Origin: Actinomycetota bacterium
GTDB lineage: Bacteria; Actinomycetota; Actinomycetes; Nanopelagicales; Nanopelagicaceae
Direction: 5' to 3'
DNA: 64,000 bases
Assembly: GCA_947449535.1 (NCBI GenBank)
Contig: CANFRP010000001.1
Span: 1 to 64,000, forward strand
Positions 47,180 to 55,864 of the stretch are shown here, one piece after another. Under the pieces are notes generated by a model. It did not search any database. It had not been told where the DNA came from and saw only the letters and a program-made list of their open reading frames with translations. Positions within the stretch are counted from its first letter, which is position 1; every line of letters begins with the position of its first letter. Made by a program: the position numbers and the translations under genes.

Positions 47180-49770
47180 TGCGCCGCTAAATCCCAGCTG
47201 GCTCCGATGCCGATATTCACATCTAACGGCACAGTGAGGCTCATGGCGCTTCCCATCTCGCGGCGAACCAACGCACTTAATTGATCAGATTCTCCGGGAG
47301 CAATTTCAAAAATCAATTCATCATGGACTTGAAGAAGTAGCCGAGATTTAAGTTTCTGGTCTTTCAACGCCTTCGCCACATTTAGCATTGCTAATTTAAT
47401 AATGTCAGCCGCGGAACCTTGAATCGGTGCATTGAGCGCCATGCGTTCTGCCACTTCCCGGCGGGCTCGATTATCGCTCATTAAATCTGGCAAGTATCTT
47501 CGACGACCCATGATGGTTTCGGTATATCCCTTGGACGTTGCCTCGACTACAACTGTCTTTAAGTAATCACGAATCCCACCGAAGCGGGCGTAGTACTGAT
47601 CCATGAGCACTGCTGCATCGGTTGGTGACAAATCTAATTGTTGCGCCAACCCATAAGCAGAAAGACCGTAGGCCAGACCATAGGACATCGCTTTGATCTG
47701 TCGACGCATTTCTGGATCAACATCTCCAGCTTTCACACCAAAGACAATGGATGCGACTGTTGAATGTAAATCTTCGCCGCTCTTAAACGCTTCTATCAAA
47801 TGCTCATCCTTTGACAGGTGGGCCATGATCCGCATTTCAATCTGACTGTAATCGGCCGTCAAAAGATCCACGAATGGTTTTTGAGAGATGAAGCAATCAC
47901 GAATTTTGCGACCCTCCTCCGTTCGTACCGGAATATTCTGCAAATTAGGATTTGTGGAGGAGAGCCGCCCGGTCGCGGTAACTGTCTGCTGGAAAATCGT
48001 ATGAATACGATCATCATCTTCGACCGCGTTAGATAGTCCATCAACAGTTGTCATTAATTTACTGGTCTCGCGGATACGCAACAGATGCTTGAGGATGGGG
48101 TGGCCAGTCTTAGCAAAGAGCCAATCTAGGCTTTCTGCATCCGTCGTAAAGCCAGTCTTTATCTTCTTCGTCTTGGGAAGGCCTAATTCTTCGAAGAGAA
48201 CAACCTGTAGTTGCTTGGGAGAGGCGACGTTAAATTCATGTCCGGCAACCTCATGTGCCGACTTGGTCTCACGCTCTACTTCCGAGCGGAAGAAGGCAGA
48301 GAGCCCATCTAATTTCTCGAGATCAACTCCGATACCAATTGATTCCATATCAGCAAGTTCGACCAGCACAGGAATCTCAAGCTCATTCATCAAACCAAGC
48401 ATCGCTCGATCTTCCAGCTCCTTGGTCAATATCGGTACAAGTGAAAATATCGATGCCGCGCTCTGGCCGGTGTAAGAAGTAAATAGATCGCTTGCTTGTT
48501 CAGCATTGATAACTCCCAAGAAGCGTTCTGTGAGGTCATCGAGTCCTAGATTGCGACCGCCAGGATTGATTAGATAAGCAGCAAGTTCTGTGTCAAAAAG
48601 AATTCCGGCCAGAGGATAAGAGCGAGTAATCTCTTTACTGGAATGCAAATATTTGGGGAGGGAGGCATCTGCTATCCACTCTCCCATTTGGGCATCGCGA
48701 ACTATATAAAAAGTCTTTGCATCTAGCGCCACTGAATATTCTTGAACTTCTCCTTCGATTAATGAGAAGTGAACTGCGATGGGCTCGCTTCGCCCCTTGA
48801 GAAGAGCGCTTAACTCCTTGTACCCAACTTCCTTGCCAACTGTGGTTGGTGCGACTTCCACCTTCTTCGTTTCTGGCTCAGTTGTACCGACACCAGCCAG
48901 TCCCTTCACGCGATCCTTGAGCGCTTTAATTTCCAAAGTATCAAGTAAAGCGAAAAGGGAGGGTGCATCTATGCCACTCCATTCCAATTCAGCTGAAGTA
49001 ACACCCAAATCCATATCGCTTCGAAGATGAGTGAGCTCTTGGTTGAGGCGGACTCCATCAATATTTGCCCGCAAAGACTCCCCGACTTTGCCCTTCACTG
49101 AGTCAGCAGATGCCAACAGGTTCTCTAGTGATCCATATTCCTGAATCCACTTCGCAGCTGTCTTCTCGCCCACACCAGGAATTGATGGCAAATTATCTGA
49201 TGGGTCGCCTCGAACCGCTGCAAAATCTGGATACTGCGCTGGCGTCAAGCCGTACTTCTCCTCGACCGCTTCTGGTGTCATTCGAGCTAAGTCCGCCACC
49301 CCGCGCTTGGGATACAGAACTGTTGTACTTGCATTCACCAACTGAAAAGAATCGCGATCACCTGTGCAAATGAGAACTTCATACCCATCAGTCTGGGCTC
49401 GCTTGGCGAGAGTGGCGATAATGTCATCGGCTTCAAATCCCTCCACTGCAAAATGGCGAATTCCAAAGGCGTGAACTAATTCATAGAGGTATGGAGTCTG
49501 GGATCGAAACTCATCGGGAGTCGCTGAACGGTTCGCCTTATATTCCGGAAATCTCTCACTGCGAAAAGTCTTACGAGAAACATCGAAAGCTGCCGCAATG
49601 TGGGTCGGCTTCTCGTCTCGAATGAGATTTGTCAGCATGGATGCGAAACCATAGATTGCATTGGTAGCTTGTCCTGAAGCTGTTGCAAAGTTCTCAACCG
49701 GCAGAGCGTAGAAAGCACGGTAGGCCAACGAGTGGCCATCTATCAGAAGTAACCGTTTTTCCGCTTTCAC
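47176..49770 (-). CDS. polA: DNA polymerase I
   Basis: Repair and Okazaki-fragment polymerase, 864 residues. An N-terminal 5' nuclease domain (1 to about 290; LLIDGHSLAYRAFYAL, AFDVSRKTFR) is followed by a degenerate 3'-5' exonuclease-like domain (about 315-470) without the DTE motif, and the polymerase domain with DYSQIEMRI (motif A), MSYGLAYGLSAYGLAQQ (motif B) and LLQVHDELIFE (motif C). It starts with GTG, preceded by TAGAAT and seven bases, so it is probably leaderless. Loss of proofreading matches mycobacterial PolI and Taq. Confidence 0.97.
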   Translation of the reverse strand: MKAEKRLLLIDGHSLAYRAFYALPVENFATASGQATNAIYGFASMLTNLIRDEKPTHIAAAFDVSRKTFRSERFPEYKANRSATPDEFRSQTPYLYELVHAFGIRHFAVEGFEADDIIATLAKRAQTDGYEVLICTGDRDSFQLVNASTTVLYPKRGVADLARMTPEAVEEKYGLTPAQYPDFAAVRGDPSDNLPSIPGVGEKTAAKWIQEYGSLENLLASADSVKGKVGESLRANIDGVRLNQELTHLRSDMDLGVTSAELEWSGIDAPSLFALLDTLEIKALKDRVKGLAGVGTTEPETKKVEVAPTTVGKEVGYKELSALLKGRSEPIAVHFSLIEGEVQEYSVALDAKTFYIVRDAQMGEWIADASLPKYLHSSKEITRSYPLAGILFDTELAAYLINPGGRNLGLDDLTERFLGVINAEQASDLFTSYTGQSAASIFSLVPILTKELEDRAMLGLMNELEIPVLVELADMESIGIGVDLEKLDGLSAFFRSEVERETKSAHEVAGHEFNVASPKQLQVVLFEELGLPKTKKIKTGFTTDAESLDWLFAKTGHPILKHLLRIRETSKLMTTVDGLSNAVEDDDRIHTIFQQTVTATGRLSSTNPNLQNIPVRTEEGRKIRDCFISQKPFVDLLTADYSQIEMRIMAHLSKDEHLIEAFKSGEDLHSTVASIVFGVKAGDVDPEMRRQIKAMSYGLAYGLSAYGLAQQLDLSPTDAAVLMDQYYARFGGIRDYLKTVVVEATSKGYTETIMGRRRYLPDLMSDNRARREVAERMALNAPIQGSAADIIKLAMLNVAKALKDQKLKSRLLLQVHDELIFEIAPGESDQLSALVRREMGSAMSLTVPLDVNIGIGASWDLAAH

Positions 49771-49777
49771 TTGCGTG

Positions 49778-49783
49778 ATTCTA
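49778..49783 (-). promoter_or_regulatory. -10 element of polA, probably leaderless
   Basis: TAGAAT on the minus strand, seven bases before the GTG start. Shares a 50-base divergent intergenic region with the thioesterase promoter. Confidence 0.55.
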
Positions 49784-49807
49784 GGCTTGCTCGCGCAGTT
49801 GTCTCGG

Positions 49808-49813
49808 TAGACT
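49808..49813 (+). promoter_or_regulatory. -10 element of the thioesterase gene, probably leaderless
   Basis: TAGACT, seven bases, ATG at 49821; no Shine-Dalgarno. Confidence 0.55.
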
Positions 49814-49820
49814 CCACGTC

Positions 49821-50228
49821 ATGAGCGATTTTCTTCAAATTATCCGTGAACGCGGTTCTGGCGCACTTGACCAAAAAATGGGGATCGAAATAATTGAAGC
49901 ATCCCCGCAGCGATTAGTTGGCACGATGCCGGTAGAAGGAAATACGCAGCCACTTGGGATCCTTCACGGCGGTGCCAATGTTGTCCTTGCGGAAAGTTTG
50001 GGGTCTATCGGAACTCAATTGCACGCTGGTCCTGATCGTCGAATTGTGGGCGTAGATATCAATGCCACGCATCACAAATCAGCAACCATAGGCAAAGTGA
50101 CTGGTGTAGCAACAGCCATATCTCTAGGTAAGACTATGTGCTCGTATGAAATTGTTATAACAAATGAGGCAGGTGAACGAACCTGTACGGCTCGAATCAC
50201 CTGCCTCATTCTTGCTGAACGAAAGTAA
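49821..50228 (+). CDS. Hotdog-fold acyl-CoA thioesterase (PaaI/MenI-like)
   Basis: A 135-residue single hotdog domain with the PaaI/YdiI pattern: MPVEGNTQP (36-44), LHGGANVVLAESLGS (49-63, with the catalytic Glu candidate at about 59) and VDINATHHKSA. It resembles E. coli YdiI/MenI, which hydrolyses DHNA-CoA in menaquinone synthesis, but family members vary in substrate and no menaquinone genes lie nearby. Single-gene unit divergent from polA. Its 3' end contains a 14-bp inverted repeat that probably terminates the convergent liv operon. Confidence 0.88.
   Translation: MSDFLQIIRERGSGALDQKMGIEIIEASPQRLVGTMPVEGNTQPLGILHGGANVVLAESLGSIGTQLHAGPDRRIVGVDINATHHKSATIGKVTGVATAISLGKTMCSYEIVITNEAGERTCTARITCLILAERK
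50163..50210. terminator. 14-bp inverted repeat inside the thioesterase coding end
   Basis: AATGAGGCAGGTGA (50163-50176) and its exact reverse complement (50197-50210) flank a 20-base loop. It lies in codons near the end of the plus-strand thioesterase gene and 38-85 bases beyond the livF stop. On the minus strand it is followed by TGTTATAACAATTTC, so it is a candidate terminator for the liv operon placed inside a neighbouring gene. Confidence 0.6.
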
Positions 50229-50247
50229 ATCGCTCAGGTCAATCTAA

Positions 50248-50979
50248 TTAGTGATGGCCCTCTGCTGCGCCAGTTCCAAGGTATGCCGCACGCACTGCTG
50301 GATCGTTAAGTAGATCAGAAGCCTTAGCTTCCTTCACCACTTTTCCGGTCTCCAGAACATATGCGCGATGCGCGCGTTGGAGTGCTTGCTGAGCATTCTG
50401 CTCAACCAGAAGAATTGTGGTTCCAGTCCTATTGATCTCGGTGATGATTCTGAAGATATTTTGAATCATCATTGGAGCAAGACCCATGGAAGGCTCATCG
50501 AGAAGAAGAAGCTTTGGACGGGCCATAAGTGCGCGACCAATAGCAAGCATTTGCTGCTCGCCACCAGAGAGAGTTCCGCCAGCTTGACCGGAGCGTTCTT
50601 TCAAACGTGGAAACAAGTTATATACATTTTCGAGATCTTCATTCATCTCAGCTTTGCGGTTCTTGCGGAAGTACTTTCCGATTTCAAGATTCTCGAGCAC
50701 GGTCATGCCTGGGAAAATTCCGCGACCTTCTGGCGCTTGTGAGATACCCAGCTCTACGCGCTCATGCGCAGAGACTTTAGAGATATCTTGACCATCAAAA
50801 ATGATCGATCCGCTACCGACGGGGCGAAGTCCAGAGACGGTCTTGAGCATTGTGGTCTTACCTGCTCCGTTAGCGCCGATAAGTGTGACGATCTCGCCTT
50901 GATTGACAGTGATGCTTATGCCTTTGATTGCCTCAATTTTTCCATAGAAAACGTGAAGGTCATTAATTTGAAGATTCAT
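50248..50979 (-). CDS. livF: Branched-chain amino-acid ABC transporter ATPase LivF
   Basis: One of two cytoplasmic ATPases of the high-affinity branched-chain amino-acid (HAAT) importer. The 243-residue protein has Walker A GANGAGKTT, signature LSGGEQQML and Walker B LLLLDEPSMGLAP (the LivF form). It overlaps livG by 17 bases. Substrate range of HAAT systems includes Leu/Ile/Val but also urea or amides in some bacteria. Confidence 0.93.
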   Translation of the reverse strand: MNLQINDLHVFYGKIEAIKGISITVNQGEIVTLIGANGAGKTTMLKTVSGLRPVGSGSIIFDGQDISKVSAHERVELGISQAPEGRGIFPGMTVLENLEIGKYFRKNRKAEMNEDLENVYNLFPRLKERSGQAGGTLSGGEQQMLAIGRALMARPKLLLLDEPSMGLAPMMIQNIFRIITEINRTGTTILLVEQNAQQALQRAHRAYVLETGKVVKEAKASDLLNDPAVRAAYLGTGAAEGHH

Positions 50980-51745
50980 CGGCAGGCGCTCCTAAGTAGG
51001 CTTCGATGACCTTAGGGTCATTCTGAACTTCAGTAGTTGTTCCATCGGCAATCTTTACGCCGAAGTCCAAAACAGAGACTCGGTCGGAGATTCCCATGAT
51101 GAGGGACATATCGTGTTCAATCAAGAGAACGGTGTAACCGTTGTCGCGAATGCGGCGAATTGTGGCGGCTAGCGCAACCTTTTCGGCCGGGTTAAAGCCA
51201 GCAGCTGGCTCGTCCAACATAATTAATTCTGGATTTGTTCCCATAGCGCGAGCGATCTCAAGTCGACGCTGATCTCCATAAGGAAGATTTTTGCCGAGTT
51301 GATCTGCGCGGTGATCGATTCCCATGAACTTAAGCAGCTCGTGCGCCTTCTCACGATCTTGCTTCTCTTCGCGACGTGCACGAGGAGTACCAAAGAGTGA
51401 GCCGACCAAACCTGACTTCTTATGTACATCAGTTGCAGTCATGACATTTTCAAGTGCAGTCATCTCGCCCCAGAGTCGAACATTCTGGAAGGTACGAGCG
51501 ATGCCACCACGAGTGATGTTCTGACGCTTCTTTCCAACGACACTCTCTCCCTTGAAAAGAATCTCGCCAGATGTTGGGGTGTAGACGCCGGTAACCACGT
51601 TAAAGACTGTTGTCTTTCCGGCTCCGTTAGGGCCGATCAGTGCGCAGATCTCGCCCTTGTTAACGTGGAAATCCACGCCATCAAGTGCCGAGACGCCACC
51701 AAAGCGCATGGTCACATTTTTGAGTTCAAGAATTCTCTCAGACAT
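50963..51745 (-). CDS. livG: Branched-chain amino-acid ABC transporter ATPase LivG
   Basis: Second ATPase of the HAAT importer. The 260-residue protein has GPNGAGKTT, the GIARTFQNVRLW loop, DQRRLEIARAM and Walker B LIMLDEPAAGFNP, with the LivG-type GFNP ending. It abuts livM and overlaps livF by 17 bases. Confidence 0.93.
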   Translation of the reverse strand: MSERILELKNVTMRFGGVSALDGVDFHVNKGEICALIGPNGAGKTTVFNVVTGVYTPTSGEILFKGESVVGKKRQNITRGGIARTFQNVRLWGEMTALENVMTATDVHKKSGLVGSLFGTPRARREEKQDREKAHELLKFMGIDHRADQLGKNLPYGDQRRLEIARAMGTNPELIMLDEPAAGFNPAEKVALAATIRRIRDNGYTVLLIEHDMSLIMGISDRVSVLDFGVKIADGTTTEVQNDPKVIEAYLGAPADESSN

Positions 51746-52771
51746 TTACTCACCTGCCTTTGTAATTTTTTCGCGCTTCTTGCGAGGCAGCAAACCATCT
51801 GGACGAATGTTCATAATCAGAACAAGTGCTACACCGAATACGAATTGGCGGGCATTGGAGATAAAGCGGATGCGCTCTGGAATATAGGCAAGGAGTGTTC
51901 CACCCAAAATAACGCCCCAGATATTTCCCATTCCGCCGAATACGACGCATGAGAGAATAAGTACGGAGATGTTGAAGGAGAACATATCGGGCGCTACATA
52001 CATTGATTTGGATGCAAAGATCACTCCTGCAGCGCCACCAATCGCAGCTCCGATGGAAAATGACCAGATCTTGTATTTAAGAGTTGAGACACCCATGAGC
52101 GCTGCAACATCTTCATCTTGGCGGATAGCTTCCCAGGCACGACCAGGACGACGTGCAGTGAAACGACGCACCATCCAGATGATCAAGAGAATCATGATCA
52201 CAACTACCCAGAAAAAAGATTCCATGTGATCTAGACCAAAGGAGACTCCGAGCGTCTTTGGTGGATTTGGAACGTTTGCAATTCCATTTGGGCCACCGAT
52301 GCTGGGATTATTTACAGCAACGATACGAACGATCTCTCCAAAGCCCAATGTAACAATCGCTAGATAGTCACCACGTAGACGCAAGGTAGGCAGTCCAAGG
52401 AGTACGCCAGAGAGCATGGCAAGTGCCATACCAAGTGGAAGACATTCCCAAGTATTCCAATGGAAGTGAGTACCCATAATTGCTGCGGTATAGGCACCGA
52501 TTGCAAAGAAGGCCACATAACCTAAGTCGAGAAGTCCACTCTTTCCCACCACAATGTTTAGACCCAGCGCCATCAATACGAACATGCCAACTGGGTAAAC
52601 GAGAACAGCCTGATAGGAAGAGATTGGAGTATTAAGAATATTTGTGAATGAGAAGTTGCCGGCATAAGGCAACATCATCACAACTGCAATGAGTCCAATA
52701 ACGAAGGTAGAGCGAGTAGGACGGTTCCAGCCCTCCCAAATTTCTGCACCCTTATCGCGAATATTTAACAT
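51746..52771 (-). CDS. livM: Branched-chain amino-acid ABC transporter permease LivM
   Basis: Membrane permease with eight or more hydrophobic helices and the family segments GLNIVVGKSGLLDLGYVAFFAIGAY and LPTLRLRGDYLAIVTLGFGEI. Two starts are possible: a GTG at 52777, only three bases after an AAGGGGGA stretch, and the ATG at 52771, nine bases after it. I prefer the ATG (341 residues). It follows livH by a short gap. Confidence 0.92.
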   Translation of the reverse strand: MLNIRDKGAEIWEGWNRPTRSTFVIGLIAVVMMLPYAGNFSFTNILNTPISSYQAVLVYPVGMFVLMALGLNIVVGKSGLLDLGYVAFFAIGAYTAAIMGTHFHWNTWECLPLGMALAMLSGVLLGLPTLRLRGDYLAIVTLGFGEIVRIVAVNNPSIGGPNGIANVPNPPKTLGVSFGLDHMESFFWVVVIMILLIIWMVRRFTARRPGRAWEAIRQDEDVAALMGVSTLKYKIWSFSIGAAIGGAAGVIFASKSMYVAPDMFSFNISVLILSCVVFGGMGNIWGVILGGTLLAYIPERIRFISNARQFVFGVALVLIMNIRPDGLLPRKKREKITKAGE

Positions 52772-52785
52772 GATCACATTCCCCC

Positions 52786-53757
52786 TTAGACACGACTTTG
52801 CTGAACGGCTTCGCCGAAGAGCCCGTTAGGTTTGAATAGAAGGACAAGCACCAGAACAACGAAGACAGTTACTGACTTCCATTGGGTACCGAGAACTGCA
52901 GCGATGAATACTTCGAGGAGACCAAGGGTCAACCCACCAAAGAATGCACCGCGAAGATTTCCGATTCCACCGAGAACTGCTGCAGTAAAGGCTGCAAGTC
53001 CAATGGAGAATCCCACGTTGTACTTTGTATTTTCATAGACAGTCTCATATAAGAATGCTGCGGCGCCCGTCATGAATCCACCGATCAAGAATGTTGCGGA
53101 GATGACTCGGTTGAGGTTAATACCCATCAAGCGGGAAGTCTCTTCTGACATAGATACTGCGCGGATTGCTTTTCCAAGCAAAGTCTTTGAGACGAAGCGA
53201 TCAACTGCAAAAAATAGTGCAGCAGCGAAAACGATCACAAGCAAAATGTCGTTACGGATGACGACGTTATTTGGAGTATTCACATCTCCGATAGTGATAG
53301 CGCCAAATTTGCGGAGCAAGCGAGGGTTGGACATCGGGGTGGAGTGAGTCAAGATACGTACGCCCTCTTGCAGCATGATCGATGTGCCGATTGCCGAGAT
53401 CAAGCTGGCAAGGCGGTTAGTGCCTTTGGCACGCAGACGACGATAGGCAATTAATTCGACCATCACTGCGGTAACGCCTGACATCAACATCGAGGCGATC
53501 AAGCATGCGCCCATTGTGTAGAAAAGTCGGAAGCCATGTAGCGGATCAGTGTTCTGATCAAAATGAAAGAAGTAGCGCGAGACAATCACAGTGGCAAAGG
53601 TGCCGACCATAAAGATTTCAGAGTTTGCGAAGTTGATGAGGCGAAGAACGCCATAGACCATGGTGTAACCCAAGGAGATCAGAACATAAATGAAACCCAG
53701 CGCAAGACCTGAGATAAGCAAAGGCCAGAACTGATTAAGGACTACCGAGAAATTCAT
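52786..53757 (-). CDS. livH: Branched-chain amino-acid ABC transporter permease LivH
   Basis: Membrane permease of 323 residues with about eight hydrophobic helices, the N-terminal SGLALGFIYVLISLGYTMVYG and the segments GVLRLINFANSEIFM and GGIGNLRGAFFGGLTLGLLE typical of LivH. First of the four downstream liv genes after the intercistronic hairpin at 53826-53862. Confidence 0.93.
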   Translation of the reverse strand: MNFSVVLNQFWPLLISGLALGFIYVLISLGYTMVYGVLRLINFANSEIFMVGTFATVIVSRYFFHFDQNTDPLHGFRLFYTMGACLIASMLMSGVTAVMVELIAYRRLRAKGTNRLASLISAIGTSIMLQEGVRILTHSTPMSNPRLLRKFGAITIGDVNTPNNVVIRNDILLVIVFAAALFFAVDRFVSKTLLGKAIRAVSMSEETSRLMGINLNRVISATFLIGGFMTGAAAFLYETVYENTKYNVGFSIGLAAFTAAVLGGIGNLRGAFFGGLTLGLLEVFIAAVLGTQWKSVTVFVVLVLVLLFKPNGLFGEAVQQSRV

Positions 53758-53825
53758 CAGACCTACTTCTTAATAATTCTTGAGGGATTTAGGTGCTCTT
53801 ACTTGTGCTGACTTTAATCAAGGAA

Positions 53826-53862
53826 GTGTCCCGACTCCCCCATTTAGGGAGAATCGGGACAC
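53826..53862 (-). terminator. Hairpin between the binding-protein gene and livH
   Basis: GTGTCCCGA (53826-53834) pairs with TCGGGACAC (53854-53862), extended by CTCCC/GGGAG across a two-base bulge. There is no T-run on the minus strand, so it may be an attenuator or a 3'-end stabiliser that raises binding-protein mRNA above that of the permeases. It sits about 50 bases beyond the binding-protein stop. Confidence 0.7.
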
Positions 53863-53912
53863 ATTTACTACTTATTCCTAGACTCTTACGAGTTTAGAAC
53901 TGGATTAACGGC

Positions 53913-55079
53913 TTAGACAGCACCGAAGTACTTGATTGTTCCGTTAACTACCTGGAAGCCACCAACTGGAGCTCCGCCTACAACCTCGCCGAAGCGAGTG
54001 AACTTGAGGACAGTCTTGCCATCAAGGCCGTAGAAGGTACCTGTTGATACGCAGAGCTGGATTCCAGCGCGAGATGTCTTACCCTGCTTGATGCAAGCAA
54101 GGAAAACGTTTGTCGCGTTGAATGTCTCTGTTACGTATACGTGGCCTGCAGCTGTCTTGAGGCCTGTGGCCTTTGTGAATGCTGCTTGCTGTGCATCAGA
54201 TGCTGCGATTTCGAAAGGTACAGCAGGTGCTGTGAACTTTGAACCTTCAGCTGCAGCCTTACCAGCTACACCGATGTATGCATCGTTAAGAACTCCATCG
54301 CCACCGGCGAATGTGCCCTTCCATGATGCATCGTCAAGAGCCTTTGCAAGCTGTCCACCGTCTGGGTAGTAACCGGTGTAGATGACAACGTTTGCTCCTG
54401 CTGACTTGATCTTTGCCACTGTTGCTGAGTAGTCAGATGTCTTTTGAGCAACTGAGTCCTTGCCAACGAGTGAAACTTTTGTTGCCTTGATGTAATCAAG
54501 AGCAGCATCGCGAAGACCTGTTCCGTATGGTGTCTGGTCATCAATGACGTAGACCTTTGGTGATGTAACACCCTTTGTTGACCAGCGAACTACTGCTGGA
54601 CCTTGAAGAGCATCGTTACCAACGACACGGTGGAAGAATGGGTATCCGTTATCTGCAGACTTTGGATCAGTCAAGGTAACGCGGGTTGCTGATGGTGAAA
54701 CCATTGTCAAACCGGTTGACTTGTATGAAGGGAATGATGCGATTGATGCACCTGAGTAAGCAGGTCCAACTACACCGACTACTGCCTTGTTAGCAGCGAT
54801 TCCTGGTGCAACTGTTCCAGCGACTGCGCCTTCACCCTGATCGTCAGCTGTAATTAACTTAACTGTGACTGCTGGGTTTGTAGCGTTATAGATTGCAACA
54901 GCTGTCTTTGCGCCAAGAAGTTCATCCTGACCTGTCTGTGCATCTGTACCAGTCAATGGTCCCTGGTAAACCAAGGTTACTGACTTTGTTGCTGCGTTAG
55001 CTGATGAAAGTGCAACTGATGCCAATACGAGGCCAGATGCAGCTACAACAGCAAGAACGCGCTTTGAGTTCTTGTTCAT
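53913..55079 (-). CDS. Branched-chain amino-acid ABC transporter substrate-binding protein
   Basis: LivJ/LivK-like periplasmic-binding fold (type I), 388 residues, first gene of the liv operon. A Sec signal peptide is clear: basic start, hydrophobic core (about 8-24) and an AXA site, Ala27-Asn28-Ala29, before Ala30. There is no lipobox cysteine, so it is predicted to be released rather than lipid anchored. The mature protein reads KSVTLVYQGPLTG, then GVVGPAYSGASIA, matching the family. A strong AGGAAGG (55086-55092) precedes the ATG by six bases, fitting high expression. Confidence 0.93.
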   Translation of the reverse strand: MNKNSKRVLAVVAASGLVLASVALSSANAATKSVTLVYQGPLTGTDAQTGQDELLGAKTAVAIYNATNPAVTVKLITADDQGEGAVAGTVAPGIAANKAVVGVVGPAYSGASIASFPSYKSTGLTMVSPSATRVTLTDPKSADNGYPFFHRVVGNDALQGPAVVRWSTKGVTSPKVYVIDDQTPYGTGLRDAALDYIKATKVSLVGKDSVAQKTSDYSATVAKIKSAGANVVIYTGYYPDGGQLAKALDDASWKGTFAGGDGVLNDAYIGVAGKAAAEGSKFTAPAVPFEIAASDAQQAAFTKATGLKTAAGHVYVTETFNATNVFLACIKQGKTSRAGIQLCVSTGTFYGLDGKTVLKFTRFGEVVGGAPVGGFQVVNGTIKYFGAV

Positions 55080-55128
55080 GTAGAACCTTCCTGTTTTTTC
55101 TTTCTTATCCCGGGACAGGGAGGGTAGA

Positions 55129-55158
55129 AGAATAGAGGTCAGGTAGAGGTGAATTCAA
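55129..55158 (-). promoter_or_regulatory. Promoter of the liv operon
   Basis: Minus strand: TTGAAT (55153-55158), 18 bases, TATTCT (55129-55134). Transcription would start near 55122, giving a leader of about 42 bases that carries the strong AGGAAGG site. In contrast to other first genes here, this unit is not leaderless. Confidence 0.6.
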
Positions 55159-55178
55159 TCCGGATTAGCCCAAATCGA

Positions 55179-55208
55179 GATCTTTACCCGATTGTTACAA
55201 AGATCGGG
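55179..55208 (-). other. Overlapping inverted repeats after pdtaR
   Basis: Two pairings are possible and exclude each other: CCCGAT (55187-55192) with ATCGGG (55203-55208), and GATCTTT (55179-55185) with AAAGATC (55199-55205). They lie 47-76 bases after the pdtaR stop and upstream of the liv promoter. No T-run follows, so a standard terminator is doubtful. Confidence 0.4.
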
Positions 55209-55254
55209 GGCTGATTTATGCGGGGAAAATGCGAACCATCTGCAGATGGGTGAA

Positions 55255-55863
55255 TTACTTGTCCGGGACTGAATCTGGCGAGATGACGGCCTCGGCAACA
55301 CCCTTCATCGTCATTCGGCGATCCATGGCGGCCTTTTGTATCCAGCTAAAGGCTTCTGGTTCGGACAAATTGAGTGCGGCCATCAAGATGCCTTTTGCAC
55401 GATCAATCAACTTTCGAGTTTCCAGCCGCTCATGAAGATCTGCAACCTCATCCGCTAGCGCTCGAAGTTGGGTATGACGACTGACAGCAATTTCGATTGC
55501 AGGAACTAAATCTGATATCGAGAAGGGTTTAACGACATAGGCCATGGCGCCGGCATCGCGCGCTCGTTCAACTAATTCTCGTTGGCTAAAAGCTGTCAGC
55601 ATAAGAACTGGTGCGATATCAATAATAGATTGCGCAGCAGTAATGCCATCCATTTCTGGCATTTTCACATCCAGTATCGCAAGATCGGGCTTGTACTCCT
55701 TTGCGAGTGCTACTGCTTCGACTCCATTAGTCGCCTGTGCAATAATCTCATAGCCTGCTTCGGTCAGCATTTCGACTAGATCAAGTCGGATGATTGCTTC
55801 ATCTTCAGCGACAAGAATGCGCGTCTTTTTCTTATCTGTGGCAGTTGCACCATCTGTACTCAT
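55255..55863 (-). CDS. pdtaR: PdtaR-type response regulator with ANTAR RNA-binding domain
   Basis: Two-component regulator acting on RNA. The N-terminal receiver domain (about 14-130) has Glu20/Asp21 and the phospho-acceptor Asp65 in LAILDVKMPEMDG; a coiled linker leads to the C-terminal ANTAR domain (about 138-195; RKLIDRAKGILMAALNLSEPEAF), which binds dual-hairpin antiterminator RNAs. At 202 residues it matches mycobacterial PdtaR. The ATG is only two bases after the last base of the upstream tRNA, with no room for a ribosome-binding site except inside the tRNA. No partner kinase is in the window. Confidence 0.93.
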   Translation of the reverse strand: MSTDGATATDKKKTRILVAEDEAIIRLDLVEMLTEAGYEIIAQATNGVEAVALAKEYKPDLAILDVKMPEMDGITAAQSIIDIAPVLMLTAFSQRELVERARDAGAMAYVVKPFSISDLVPAIEIAVSRHTQLRALADEVADLHERLETRKLIDRAKGILMAALNLSEPEAFSWIQKAAMDRRMTMKGVAEAVISPDSVPDK

Positions 55864-55864
55864 G

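Noticed and set aside
51422-51952. A 176-codon plus-strand frame across livG/livM
   Set aside because: Antisense to two well-conserved transporter genes; no independent support.
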